Below, one piece after another: positions 56,474 through 63,997 of a stretch of 64,000 nucleotides of DNA. The DNA is from a virus. The DNA lies in the IMG/VR virus record IMGVR_UViG_3300027833_000015, positions 89,884 to 153,883 of that record, one strand, 5' to 3'. Both the position numbers and the translations under genes were made by a program. The notes under the pieces were generated by a model that saw nothing but the letters and a program-made list of their open reading frames with translations, ran no database searches and was not told where the DNA came from. How positions within the stretch are numbered: position 1 is the first letter of the stretch; each line of letters starts with the position of its first letter.

Positions 56474-57874
56474 CTATATGTTTTGTCTCAGGTCGGACTC
56501 AACGGTTGCTTCTTGTGAGGTCGTGTATAGAAGTTTGTCTTCGCCCAAACTGTTGCAACGTCTTGGGGTGGTGAAGTTATATCCATACATATCCAATATC
56601 GCCATTTGTACTGGTGCTTCCATCGCATTAGTCTGCAACCAATCATTCCGACCTTTCATAAACTCGTGGAATATTCTCCTGTCATTGTATATCGAGGAAG
56701 ACATAATATCCATGTTGGCAGAGATGGCACGATTGTATAACCTTGGTGAACAAACCCTCGCCAGAGTATCTACGATCCACTTGTGAGGAACTTCGTGCAG
56801 GCGACACATAACCTTGTCAATGTATTTGTGGAACACTTCCTCGGCATTCTCCTCATCGTTCCGATATGCAGAACCATACATGCCACTCTTGGAGCAGATA
56901 TCCATCTTAACCATATTCTCCATGTGCTGAGTGTTGTCGGAATAGTATTTTAAAATCAATACAAGCACATGGTGGAGTAGGTCTCTCACGAACATCTCAT
57001 TACCATTTGAACCATACATAAGAATATCGGGCAACCTTTCTTGCATCTTAAGATGTTTGTATGTGGGTATGCATGCTTGCTGTCGGCAAGAAGAGTCAAC
57101 CAAATGGTTTAGACATTCCTGATAATCATCTTTTGAATGGTATGTGTAGTGGTGCGTATTAGGAAAGTTGCTTTGTGCTCGCTTCAGATACTCATGCTGG
57201 TTTTTTGATTTGCACGTGTCGAGACCATAGAGCAGTTGAAGGTCTTCGCGAAAAAACAATGACTGCAATGCAGAGTCCAACCCGTCACTGAGCGAGCAGT
57301 ACCGTAGTGGATACTTCTCTTTGATCACTTCTGAGTGATCCTTCATGCATTGGTGTATGTATTCGGTCAGTCCTTCAACGTCTTGCCAGACCTCTTGTGC
57401 GAGGGCATCTTTGGCGTCTTGATGATAATTGTAGAGAGGATTGAATATGACGACGTGATCGTAGAAAGTTGTGCACTCGGCATTAGAATGTTCTTGGTCG
57501 TGTCGATCGCCATAGAGATCTGTCCTAACAAGGTCTGTCTCTTCAATTGTCATATAGGGGAGATGGTTGGTGATTTCTATCCCATATTTTTCAGATATAA
57601 ACAGTTTGTGGTTTTGGAAATAGTCGACTGACAGATCATAATTATTTTTTGTCAGTTTAACTGCAAAGAAGTTTCCATTCGCTTCCCTGAAACTAAAGTT
57701 CGAACAAACTTCTTCTATGTCTCCTTCAATCAAATATCCGCAATAGAGGACAATGTGGTCTGCGAATTTCCATATCTCAACTTTGTCGTCTCGAATAAAA
57801 TACCAGTCGCCATAGTTCTCAACGTGTTGTTGTTTAGTGAACTTGGATTTGTCTTTGCATATAAAAAACTTCAT
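56474..57874 (-). CDS. Asparagine synthetase/beta-lactam synthetase-like adenylating enzyme
   Basis: A 466-residue protein. The ATP-pyrophosphatase P-loop appears as RYCSLSDGLDSALQSLFFRE near residue 197 (Ser-Asp-Gly-Leu-Asp-Ser in place of Ser-Gly-Gly-Leu-Asp-Ser), with a later block DILMYGSNGNEMFVRDLL near residue 288 matching the conserved Gly-x-Gly/Asp region of AsnB-type enzymes. The N-terminal 150 residues resemble a degenerate class II glutaminase domain without the catalytic Cys2. It follows an acyl carrier protein and an oxygenase-like gene, so it may form an amide or cyclise a carrier-bound acid. Confidence 0.72.
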   Translation of the reverse strand: MKFFICKDKSKFTKQQHVENYGDWYFIRDDKVEIWKFADHIVLYCGYLIEGDIEEVCSNFSFREANGNFFAVKLTKNNYDLSVDYFQNHKLFISEKYGIEITNHLPYMTIEETDLVRTDLYGDRHDQEHSNAECTTFYDHVVIFNPLYNYHQDAKDALAQEVWQDVEGLTEYIHQCMKDHSEVIKEKYPLRYCSLSDGLDSALQSLFFREDLQLLYGLDTCKSKNQHEYLKRAQSNFPNTHHYTYHSKDDYQECLNHLVDSSCRQQACIPTYKHLKMQERLPDILMYGSNGNEMFVRDLLHHVLVLILKYYSDNTQHMENMVKMDICSKSGMYGSAYRNDEENAEEVFHKYIDKVMCRLHEVPHKWIVDTLARVCSPRLYNRAISANMDIMSSSIYNDRRIFHEFMKGRNDWLQTNAMEAPVQMAILDMYGYNFTTPRRCNSLGEDKLLYTTSQEATVESDLRQNI

Positions 57875-57878
57875 AGTA

Positions 57879-58562
57879 TCACCAGAAGGTTACTATCTCG
57901 TGCGCGTGTACAGCGCAATGTATCTGGAAGGTTATCCGTGACTCTCCATCGAGGCAGACAACATTGCCAATGGCATGCTGAGTCATACCACCCCAGTGTC
58001 CCAGCATGCCCACGGTGTAGTCCAGATGGCGGTCAACTCCCTGATCGTCCTGCCATTTCAGACCAGTGGGGGTGGATGGTAATACAATCGGAACAACATA
58101 CGAATCTATTTCAATGCCACGCAACTCTTCTATCTTGTATATGTCGCGGTGGTATACGTTCTTCCTCGCCTGATGCGCGTCAAGCGAATCAGAACTCCGC
58201 TCACGTTCATCAAGATTAGCATCGTCCATGTATCCACCTGTGTAGAGTGGACCATTGAATATATGGAATCCAGGATAATTTAGATTGGGACTGAATCGTA
58301 TTGGTCTGGAGTATCGCTCTCCAAGAGTTTCGAAGAGTTTGGCATATAACCATGAGAACTCCTCCATCATAAATGGTTTCGTGCTCTGGAGGACTTGGAC
58401 GCCCCGAGTGGTGGCAATGGCGGCACTCATGGGGAGCATACACATCTCCCTCTTTCCCGCATACATTGGTTCCCAATACTCTTCCAGTCGGTGTAGTGAC
58501 TCCAAGATTTCTTCTATCTCTTCGGGGCACAACCAACTATCAGATAATACAGAGGGATACAT
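57879..58562 (-). CDS. Probable Fe(II)/2OG-type oxygenase next to an acyl carrier protein
   Basis: A 227-residue protein. YHRDIYKIEEL near residue 138 (His-x-Asp), the segment MLGHWGGMTQHAIGNV near residue 186 (His) and SRITFQIHC near residue 210 (Arg) have the order and spacing of the iron- and 2-oxoglutarate-binding residues in jelly-roll dioxygenases. No close family recognised. The ATG directly follows the acyl carrier protein stop with no gap, so the two are probably co-translated; a carrier-bound substrate is a reasonable guess. Confidence 0.55.
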   Translation of the reverse strand: MYPSVLSDSWLCPEEIEEILESLHRLEEYWEPMYAGKREMCMLPMSAAIATTRGVQVLQSTKPFMMEEFSWLYAKLFETLGERYSRPIRFSPNLNYPGFHIFNGPLYTGGYMDDANLDERERSSDSLDAHQARKNVYHRDIYKIEELRGIEIDSYVVPIVLPSTPTGLKWQDDQGVDRHLDYTVGMLGHWGGMTQHAIGNVVCLDGESRITFQIHCAVHAHEIVTFW

Positions 58563-58784
58563 CTATGGGTTGATGATCATCTCGATAAACTCATCCATTC
58601 CTTTCACAGACTCAATGTCGTTGAGTGGGATGGATATGTCGAGTTCGTCTTCTATGTCCATGATGAGATCCATCATAGACAGCGAGTCAATCTCGTTGAA
58701 CTCCTGCTGGGAATTCTCTTCCATGTGTTCATTAATGACCTGCACGATTCTTTCTCGTACAACTCGCTCAATTCTTGTCTTCAT
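58563..58784 (-). CDS. Acyl carrier protein
   Basis: A 73-residue acyl/peptidyl carrier protein. The phosphopantetheine attachment serine is in EIDSLSMMDLIMDIEDEL near residue 33 (Asp-Ser-Leu), followed by the acidic helix and IPLNDIESVKGMDEF helix of the four-helix bundle. It would need a host phosphopantetheinyl transferase. An ACP in a phage early region is unusual; the next two genes encode an oxygenase-like and an AsnB-like enzyme. Confidence 0.85.
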   Translation of the reverse strand: MKTRIERVVRERIVQVINEHMEENSQQEFNEIDSLSMMDLIMDIEDELDISIPLNDIESVKGMDEFIEMIINP

Positions 58785-59038
58785 GAGTGCCTCTCATACA
58801 CATATACATCATACCGAGTGGCATTATTTAGTCCACCCTCTATGTTCCCGCACCAGTCATACTTTGACCCGTCAGCAGGAACTCTTCCTCGTAGCAGTAC
58901 GCGCAGTCGGGTTGGTATGCCCATCTGTTTGTGCTGCTTGTTTGTCCACTTGATCCGTTCTCTCAGTTCCAACACAGCAGGGTCATTCCTGTCATGCGTT
59001 GTCAACCTGTGGGAATCGCTGCGTTTGTTCTCGCTCAT
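58781..59038 (-). CDS. Small basic protein
   Basis: An 85-residue protein (MSENKRSDSHRLTTHDRNDP...) with a C-terminal segment RVPADGSKYDWCGNIEGGLN. ATGA overlaps on both sides. No function recognised. Confidence 0.6.
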   Translation of the reverse strand: MSENKRSDSHRLTTHDRNDPAVLELRERIKWTNKQHKQMGIPTRLRVLLRGRVPADGSKYDWCGNIEGGLNNATRYDVYVYERHS

Positions 59039-60132
59039 AGATCGTCTCTCCACTGCAATGCTATCGGCAATTGCGGTATGTTATCCTTGGACATATTGTG
59101 AAACTTGACAGTCAGCATATTGCCAACCAACAGGTCTCTCTCAATCCACTGGTCATCTTTCTGTTGCATGGTTCCATTTGCTGTGACGTTGAACTTCGCG
59201 CCATCTTCGGTCTCGCATATCCACACGGGAACCTGAAACATCTCATCGCCTCGGATGTAGGGTTTGCCCTCTTCATATCCGACGACCTTGAACTCAGCGT
59301 CATGAAACTCTTTGACCTTGAGTAGTTTGCGAGACCGTTTGTCTGTCCCGTATCCGTCAGTGCCAAAGCGCAACATCGTGCCCTCGTATCCTGCCTCACG
59401 CCATTTCTTGTGAAGCATCGTCACCTCTTCCATATCGTATACATCGTATGTGGGGTTGACAACAATCTTCGGATGGAACTCATGGTATCCTTCCTCAAAG
59501 TCCTTAGTCCTCTCAGAGAAAGATGCATTCTCGTCCACAACATCATAGATGTGGTACTCGACCTGCTCGGACTCGGGAGTCAACTTCTTGATGAGGGATC
59601 CCAATTCCTGTAGCGTCTTGCCATGCAGATACAACTCACCGTCGAGGTGTAGACCCTGACGGTCTGATGCATTGATAGCATCAACGATGTGAGGCAGATT
59701 GATCACCTTGCCCGAGCGAGAGTATAGAACACCATCGACAAACAATGCACGATGACCGTCCAACTTGGGTTGAACGTATGCGGTGTTCCACTCAATGCTC
59801 TCTGGTTTGACCTTATCCAGCGATGTCGCCAGCATGGGTTTCTTCAGACCAAGCGCATTGGTTGCTGGTGCAACTGCTGCCTTCTTTGTCTTGACATACC
59901 CTTTGTCAATCTTACGCTTCGACTTGCTGACGTTCTCGAGCACTGCCTGTTCTTCGGGAGTGGTCTCATTCGACCGTCCGACGTTCTTCCCCTTGGCAGT
60001 GTACTGAGTCGTGACCCAACTTCCACCAAGTTTAGTGACGGAGGAACTGAAGACAACTGCACCTTCAGTCCAACCCTCCCACGAACCAACGGACTTGCCG
60101 TGATTCTTGAACAGTGTGATCTTATTCGCCAT
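59035..60132 (-). CDS. ATP-dependent DNA ligase with WGR-like N-terminus
   Basis: A 365-residue ligase. The adenylation motif is YVQPKLDGHRALFV near residue 118 (Lys-Leu-Asp-Gly), motif III is LHLDGELYLHG, motif IV GYEGTMLRFG and motif V SRKLLKVKEFHD, with an OB-fold domain in the last 90 residues. The N-terminal 75 residues (LFKNHGKSVGSWEGWTEGA...) look like a WGR-type domain. It seals nicks in phage DNA replication and repair. Confidence 0.92.
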   Translation of the reverse strand: MANKITLFKNHGKSVGSWEGWTEGAVVFSSSVTKLGGSWVTTQYTAKGKNVGRSNETTPEEQAVLENVSKSKRKIDKGYVKTKKAAVAPATNALGLKKPMLATSLDKVKPESIEWNTAYVQPKLDGHRALFVDGVLYSRSGKVINLPHIVDAINASDRQGLHLDGELYLHGKTLQELGSLIKKLTPESEQVEYHIYDVVDENASFSERTKDFEEGYHEFHPKIVVNPTYDVYDMEEVTMLHKKWREAGYEGTMLRFGTDGYGTDKRSRKLLKVKEFHDAEFKVVGYEEGKPYIRGDEMFQVPVWICETEDGAKFNVTANGTMQQKDDQWIERDLLVGNMLTVKFHNMSKDNIPQLPIALQWRDDL

Positions 60133-60374
60133 TATTCTCCATCCTCCTCATTCAATTCTTTCTTGTCCTTGAGGTATGACTTCATGCCCTCAAGTCCACC
60201 AAGGCAGGAGATGTCGAGGTTATACTGTGCCTCAATCTTCTCAATCAACCCTTGCTTCTTCTCCAGAACATAGTAGTCCTGTGGGTGCAGGGGAATGCTA
60301 TTCGCCTTGCCTGATTTCGCCCAACGCTCAATGCGCTCTGCTAATGGTGTTGCCACTTGTGATAATGCTGCCAT
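60132..60374 (-). CDS. Small helical protein
   Basis: An 80-residue protein (MAALSQVATPLAERIERWAK...) with a basic N-terminal helix and an acidic end; TAATG overlap with the ligase. It may be a ligase partner. No family recognised. Confidence 0.6.
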   Translation of the reverse strand: MAALSQVATPLAERIERWAKSGKANSIPLHPQDYYVLEKKQGLIEKIEAQYNLDISCLGGLEGMKSYLKDKKELNEEDGE

Positions 60375-60376
60375 GA

Positions 60377-60505
60377 TTATATTCCCATTCCTATGATTGT
60401 TCCTAATGCTACACCGACAATTGCCAGTAATACAAACCCAAATAACTCGTTTTTCCAATCGGTCATACCCTTCACTTTCTTATTCCTTGTTGCCATATCT
60501 TTCAT
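60377..60505 (-). CDS. Tiny membrane protein
   Basis: A 42-residue protein (MKDMATRNKKVKGMTDWKNE...) with a basic start and one membrane segment (LFGFVLLAIVGVALGTIIG). First gene after cassette 12 and upstream of the ligase operon. Confidence 0.62.
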   Translation of the reverse strand: MKDMATRNKKVKGMTDWKNELFGFVLLAIVGVALGTIIGMGI

Positions 60506-60516
60506 TTTTACTTCCT

Positions 60517-60596
60517 CTCTTCTCAACGAACAACTATTATCCTACAATCGAGGGACAAAGACAAAGTCTAAAATCCCTATACAAATCAACAACTTA
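60517..60596 (-). promoter_or_regulatory. Early promoter cassette 12 (GATAAT subtype)
   Basis: -35 TTGTCT (60559-60564), 17-bp spacer, -10 GATAAT (60536-60541). Drives the ligase/ACP operon. Confidence 0.85.
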
Positions 60597-60848
60597 GATC
60601 ATCTCGAGCATGGTCGATGCGAGTATGCTTCCCATGACAGCATTGAGTAGTATCAGTGCGCGATCTTTCCACATGATGGATACCCACAACCAACCTACAC
60701 AGGCAGCGAATCCGAGCATAATATCATACTCACGAAACTCTGGTCCAGCAGCGCGAAACAACACGCTCGTCAGCACCATAGCAGTTGCCACCCACTTGAC
60801 ATACCAGTCCAGTCCACGTTTGTCAGTATCTACATGACTCGTTGACAT
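60594..60848 (-). CDS. Membrane protein of unknown function
   Basis: An 84-residue protein with about three membrane segments (WYVKWVATAMVLTSVLF; YDIMLGFAACVGWLWVSI; LILLNAVMGSILASTML). TAATG overlap upstream. No family recognised. Confidence 0.62.
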   Translation of the reverse strand: MSTSHVDTDKRGLDWYVKWVATAMVLTSVLFRAAGPEFREYDIMLGFAACVGWLWVSIMWKDRALILLNAVMGSILASTMLEMI

Positions 60849-61051
60849 TACTGGAACTCGCTCAGTCGCTCAGCGAACCATTCCTGATTCTCCTCGACTG
60901 CCTTGCGCAACTTCACTAATTCAAACTGCTGGTCTTCGAGCAGTTCCAACATGCGGAGTGCTTCCGAGTATCGGATGACCTCGCCATAATCGCTCTCCAC
61001 GAGTCGTGCGCGGTCTGCTTCGTAGTCTACTTCCAGTGCATATCGTTTCAT
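60848..61051 (-). CDS. Small helical protein
   Basis: A 67-residue helical protein (MKRYALEVDYEADRARLVES...) with Leu/Glu heptads, probably a coiled coil; ATGA overlap with the upstream gene. Confidence 0.6.
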   Translation of the reverse strand: MKRYALEVDYEADRARLVESDYGEVIRYSEALRMLELLEDQQFELVKLRKAVEENQEWFAERLSEFQ

Positions 61052-61212
61052 TTTACTTCTCCCATCTTCGTATCAACTTGTTCACATTTATCTTCGTCCA
61101 CCCAGTACACCACGCACACCTCACCCGAGCACGTCGAGATAGTCTCGAGTGGCAGGTGGGAGAGTGGTCCAAAGAGAACCTGATTGATCAGCAATGCGCA
61201 TATAGCAGTCAT
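61048..61212 (-). CDS. Small Cys-containing protein
   Basis: A 54-residue protein (MTAICALLINQVLFGPLSHL...) with a hydrophobic start and three Cys residues in the second half. Such short proteins occur beside early genes in other phages. TAATG and ATGA junctions support it. Confidence 0.6.
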   Translation of the reverse strand: MTAICALLINQVLFGPLSHLPLETISTCSGEVCVVYWVDEDKCEQVDTKMGEVK

Positions 61213-61367
61213 TATACTCTCCTGTTCAGTTCTTTCTTGACTTCGTCAAGGCGATTGCAGTCAGCAAGACTGACCGTCTTGTGCTCAGGCAGTGCGTCCA
61301 GCATCTTATAGAAGTCGCGGACTTCTGTTCTGAGTCCTTGCTTGGTCATTTCACTTGCTATATTCAT
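61212..61367 (-). CDS. Small helical protein
   Basis: A 51-residue helical protein (MNIASEMTKQGLRTEVRDFY...) from the ATG at 61367. The longer frame overlaps the upstream gene. No family recognised. Confidence 0.58.
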   Translation of the reverse strand: MNIASEMTKQGLRTEVRDFYKMLDALPEHKTVSLADCNRLDEVKKELNRRV

Positions 61368-61369
61368 CT

Positions 61370-61495
61370 CTACCTTTCCTCGTATTCTATAACGCCAAAC
61401 AAAATGTCTACTTCGGTGACCGTATAACCTAATGCTCTGAGTTCCCTGATCTTGCCTTTGATTGCTGTAAGTGTGTTTTCTACTACTGTTAACAT
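61370..61495 (-). CDS. Small protein of unknown function
   Basis: A 41-residue protein (MLTVVENTLTAIKGKIRELR...) directly after cassette 13. No family recognised. Confidence 0.58.
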   Translation of the reverse strand: MLTVVENTLTAIKGKIRELRALGYTVTEVDILFGVIEYEER

Positions 61496-61510
61496 ATCTA
61501 CTTCCTTCTT

Positions 61511-61592
61511 GTTTCACTCAACTCAGACTATATTATCGCACAATCAGGAGGCAAAGACAAGAGGTAAAAACCTGAATAGAATCAATGACTTG
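61511..61592 (-). promoter_or_regulatory. Early promoter cassette 13 (GATAAT subtype)
   Basis: -35 TTGTCT (61555-61560), 17-bp spacer, -10 GATAAT (61532-61537). The DUF551-like gene stop lies inside its upstream end. Confidence 0.85.
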
Positions 61593-61770
61593 GGGGCATC
61601 ACCCAGAAACAACCATCGTGGTTGCAGATCTCGCGCTGCCATTTGTTTCCTCCATACACACCAAGGAATGAGACCCAATTGCGAGAATATTCGCTCTCCT
61701 TGTAATAGAACACCACCTTCTGTCCTTCGGGTGGGATGCTGTCTCTGATGTCGTTCCATTCAATGTTCAT
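61582..61770 (-). CDS. DUF551-like small protein
   Basis: A 62-residue protein with the DUF551 pattern: DSIPPEGQKVVFYYKESEY, then SFLGVYGGNKW and a final CFWVMPPSH. These proteins are widespread in phages and prophages and of unknown function. Confidence 0.68.
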   Translation of the reverse strand: MNIEWNDIRDSIPPEGQKVVFYYKESEYSRNWVSFLGVYGGNKWQREICNHDGCFWVMPPSH

Positions 61771-61988
61771 TGCATATCTCCTTCGAGTGCATGGGGGTTG
61801 CTTCGTGCGCGACTCCGACCCTCTTCATAATACGGACTGTATTCAGGTGCTTTGAGTTTCTGTCCTCGATCATTTCGAATTTCTTCAACACGCTCATCAC
61901 ACTGACGAGCATATGCATGGTATGCTGCAAGTGCGTTTGCTTTCATACACTTCAGTTCTTTGATGCTTTGCACGTTGGATATCTTCAT
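61767..61988 (-). CDS. Small basic protein
   Basis: A 73-residue protein (MKISNVQSIKELKCMKANAL...) with many Arg and Glu residues in the second half. ATGA overlap on both sides. No family recognised. Confidence 0.6.
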   Translation of the reverse strand: MKISNVQSIKELKCMKANALAAYHAYARQCDERVEEIRNDRGQKLKAPEYSPYYEEGRSRARSNPHALEGDMQ

Positions 61989-62161
61989 TTCGCCACCAGT
62001 TTATAACCACTGTATGGGTCATCTCTCTTCAATTCTTCAACCAAAGCAAGTCCTGCTGCTTCGTTGTCTGCCACCTTGATGATGCTCCACTCCCCAACAG
62101 AGGACTGGTACTGACCATATTCATCACGACCCATGACAATGTAGACTTTAGACTGTTTCAT
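61985..62161 (-). CDS. Small protein of unknown function
   Basis: A 58-residue protein (MKQSKVYIVMGRDEYGQYQS...) with a strand-helix pattern, first gene after cassette 14 and with GAAGGAAG upstream. No family recognised. Confidence 0.6.
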   Translation of the reverse strand: MKQSKVYIVMGRDEYGQYQSSVGEWSIIKVADNEAAGLALVEELKRDDPYSGYKLVAK

Positions 62162-62177
62162 TTTCCTTCCTTCTCTC

Positions 62178-62257
62178 TATTCTCTCAACTGCAACCATTA
62201 TAGCACTATGAGGGGACAAAGACAAAGTCTAAAAAACTGAATAGAATCAGGAACTTA
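62178..62257 (-). promoter_or_regulatory. Early promoter cassette 14
   Basis: -35 TTGTCT (62220-62225), 17-bp spacer, -10 TATAAT (62197-62202). A strong hairpin (62270-62289) lies just upstream. Confidence 0.86.
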
Positions 62258-62269
62258 CGAGTGGGGTGT

Positions 62270-62289
62270 CGGAGAGGGGATCCTCTCCG
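62270..62289 (-). terminator. Stem-loop upstream of cassette 14
   Basis: A perfect 8-bp stem CGGAGAGG/CCTCTCCG with a tetraloop, between the MazG-like stop and the cassette. There is no T-run, so it may be a structured element linked to the cassette rather than a plain terminator, as in stem-loop/promoter cassettes of T4-type phages. Confidence 0.6.
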
Positions 62290-62300
62290 AGCATAGGGTG

Positions 62301-63107
62301 TTAGTCTTCCTTGACAAAGACGCCATCTACCATTCGACCCTTGCGGTCTTTGATATCTTCATATGCTACGTTCAGACATTCAGAGATACACACTTCGTTT
62401 CTCTCTGCGATATTGATGAGCACCACCATGATGTCACCTATGTCGTCTTTGATATCATTACCTTTGCACAGGTTGTCGCTCAGTTCCCCACACTCCTGTA
62501 TAAGTTTGCAGAACTGGTCTTTGTCTGTTGATCCATGGATGAGGTTTCTGTCATAGTGCCATTCGATGATATCATTTATCAGTCCATCAGTGTACGAGTC
62601 GCTCCCTGCCGTGCCGTCCATCTCTCCCGCAGTCTCGGTCTCGGTAGAAAAACCATCTGCTCTAACCTCTGAGGCACTCGGTTCGATGCTGTTGAATGGT
62701 CTCTGTGCCTTCATGTCATAATAGGATGGAGTCGCAGACGATGGTGCATCTGTCGGGTAACGATATTGAGATAGGACAGTCTCATCGGTGATCTCTCCTG
62801 TGCCCCAGTCCCATATCTTCACACCCGTCTGTTCTTGGTGTTCTGCTGTGTGGTGAGCAGGGTTGTATGATTCGCGCCATGCCTCTGCGATGGTGTCGGG
62901 ATTGCGTTCTGTTATCTCGAAGAGACGCCCACTCGGATGGGTGAGAGTTCTACGAACTCCCTCATCCACTTCTGCATCCACCCATGCTTGAAGAGTGGTC
63001 ATGGAATCTCGCACAACCGACTCAGGTTCTGATAAGTTGTCATTGCGTTTGGTTGTCACTGGACCGAGTGCCATGGACAGATGGTATAATGCTTCGCGTG
63101 GTGTCAT
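62301..63107 (-). CDS. MazG-like nucleotide pyrophosphohydrolase with long N-terminal extension
   Basis: A 268-residue protein whose C-terminal about 100 residues are MazG-like: FCKLIQECGELSDNL (Glu-x-x-Glu) and IKDDIGDIMVVLINIAERN (Asp-x-x-Asp) form the metal-binding helices that hydrolyse nucleoside triphosphates. The N-terminal 165 residues contain blocks such as MTPREALYHLSMALGPV and an Asp/Thr-rich linker and are not recognised. MazG in phages can lower alarmone or clean up nucleotides. The ATG at 63107 has GGAAG upstream. Confidence 0.78.
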   Translation of the reverse strand: MTPREALYHLSMALGPVTTKRNDNLSEPESVVRDSMTTLQAWVDAEVDEGVRRTLTHPSGRLFEITERNPDTIAEAWRESYNPAHHTAEHQEQTGVKIWDWGTGEITDETVLSQYRYPTDAPSSATPSYYDMKAQRPFNSIEPSASEVRADGFSTETETAGEMDGTAGSDSYTDGLINDIIEWHYDRNLIHGSTDKDQFCKLIQECGELSDNLCKGNDIKDDIGDIMVVLINIAERNEVCISECLNVAYEDIKDRKGRMVDGVFVKED

Positions 63108-63118
63108 ACTGTACTTCC

Positions 63119-63535
63119 TTACTTTTGGTGTTTGTCTGCCCAGAGTGCCATTGCTGCTATCTGGTTCTTGATTGCGTCTGCTCTTGTCCACATATCATCA
63201 CTCGCAACAACTGCGTGGCAATGATACAACGACTGCATAGCGTCCTCTAACACACCGAGGATAGTCTGGAGTCGCGCAACCTCGGCAGGAGGGATGTATA
63301 CATCAAGGTGATCATAGTTCGTCTCATCTCCTCGCAACTCATCGACCAATGCCTTCATATGTTCAACAAAGTCCATAGGTGTTTCAGAGAAGGATGGTTC
63401 GAAGTCATCGCCAAAGATGGAGATAGAGTCGTCCTCTATAAGATCCTTGAATGGGTGTCGTATTCTTTTATTACGAAAGTCTATAATGGATACTACGTTG
63501 GGTGTATCCGAGTCACTCGGTTTTTTCATTATCAT
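63119..63535 (-). CDS. Protein of unknown function
   Basis: A 138-residue protein (MIMKKPSDSDTPNVVSIIDF...) with an acidic centre and a helical C-terminal region (VARLQTILGVLEDAMQSLYH). The start overlaps the end of the upstream gene; ATGs at 63535 and 63529 are both possible. Confidence 0.6.
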   Translation of the reverse strand: MIMKKPSDSDTPNVVSIIDFRNKRIRHPFKDLIEDDSISIFGDDFEPSFSETPMDFVEHMKALVDELRGDETNYDHLDVYIPPAEVARLQTILGVLEDAMQSLYHCHAVVASDDMWTRADAIKNQIAAMALWADKHQK

Positions 63536-63812
63536 ATCCTATGATGTCAATAGCACAAACTTGGTTCAGGTTGATGTATGACTTGCCTTCTTCGGGAACG
63601 GCATGGTCAGGTGTTCTCCAATCAAGAGCATATGCTACGACGAATGTGTACATTGCATTAGAGGGATGACCAATGAAGTGATTCACTGTATGTTCATACA
63701 TCTCAGAATACATTCTGTAGGTAACAACGTCACCACTCGTAAACAGGACTTCGATGTCTCGATAACCTTTTGTCGGTGGAGTGGTCTTAGTCTGTCTTGG
63801 TTTCTGCTCCAT
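63513..63812 (-). CDS. Protein of unknown function
   Basis: A 99-residue protein (MEQKPRQTKTTPPTKGYRDI...) with a basic start and strands (VLFTSGDVVTYRMYSEMYE). An AGGAG site precedes the ATG at 63812. The 63813-63963 stretch upstream shows no clear gene. Confidence 0.6.
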   Translation of the reverse strand: MEQKPRQTKTTPPTKGYRDIEVLFTSGDVVTYRMYSEMYEHTVNHFIGHPSNAMYTFVVAYALDWRTPDHAVPEEGKSYINLNQVCAIDIIGYDNEKTE

Positions 63813-63963
63813 GAGCAATCTCCTGTCTGTATGGTGGTATCGGTTATAACCAACACCATTAGTCTGCAACTACAACTGTATTTAGGTGTAAGGTTATCCT
63901 GATCGCATTTTTACGAGCGAGAAATTTTTTCATAATTACGTTTCGGAATGAGTGGAGGTAGAG

Positions 63964-63997
63964 TAGTGGCGCATAGTGGCGCATAGTGGCGCATAGT
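63964..63997. repeat. 10-bp tandem repeat at the right edge
   Basis: TAGTGGCGCA is repeated three times head to tail plus four further bases, at the window edge. It is not inside a clear coding frame. Confidence 0.85.

Noticed and set aside
5467-62257. Repeated cassettes considered as a CRISPR array or transposon ends
   Set aside because: The repeats are far apart, always in one direction, contain promoters and are not separated by spacers; no transposase or terminal inverted repeats are seen.
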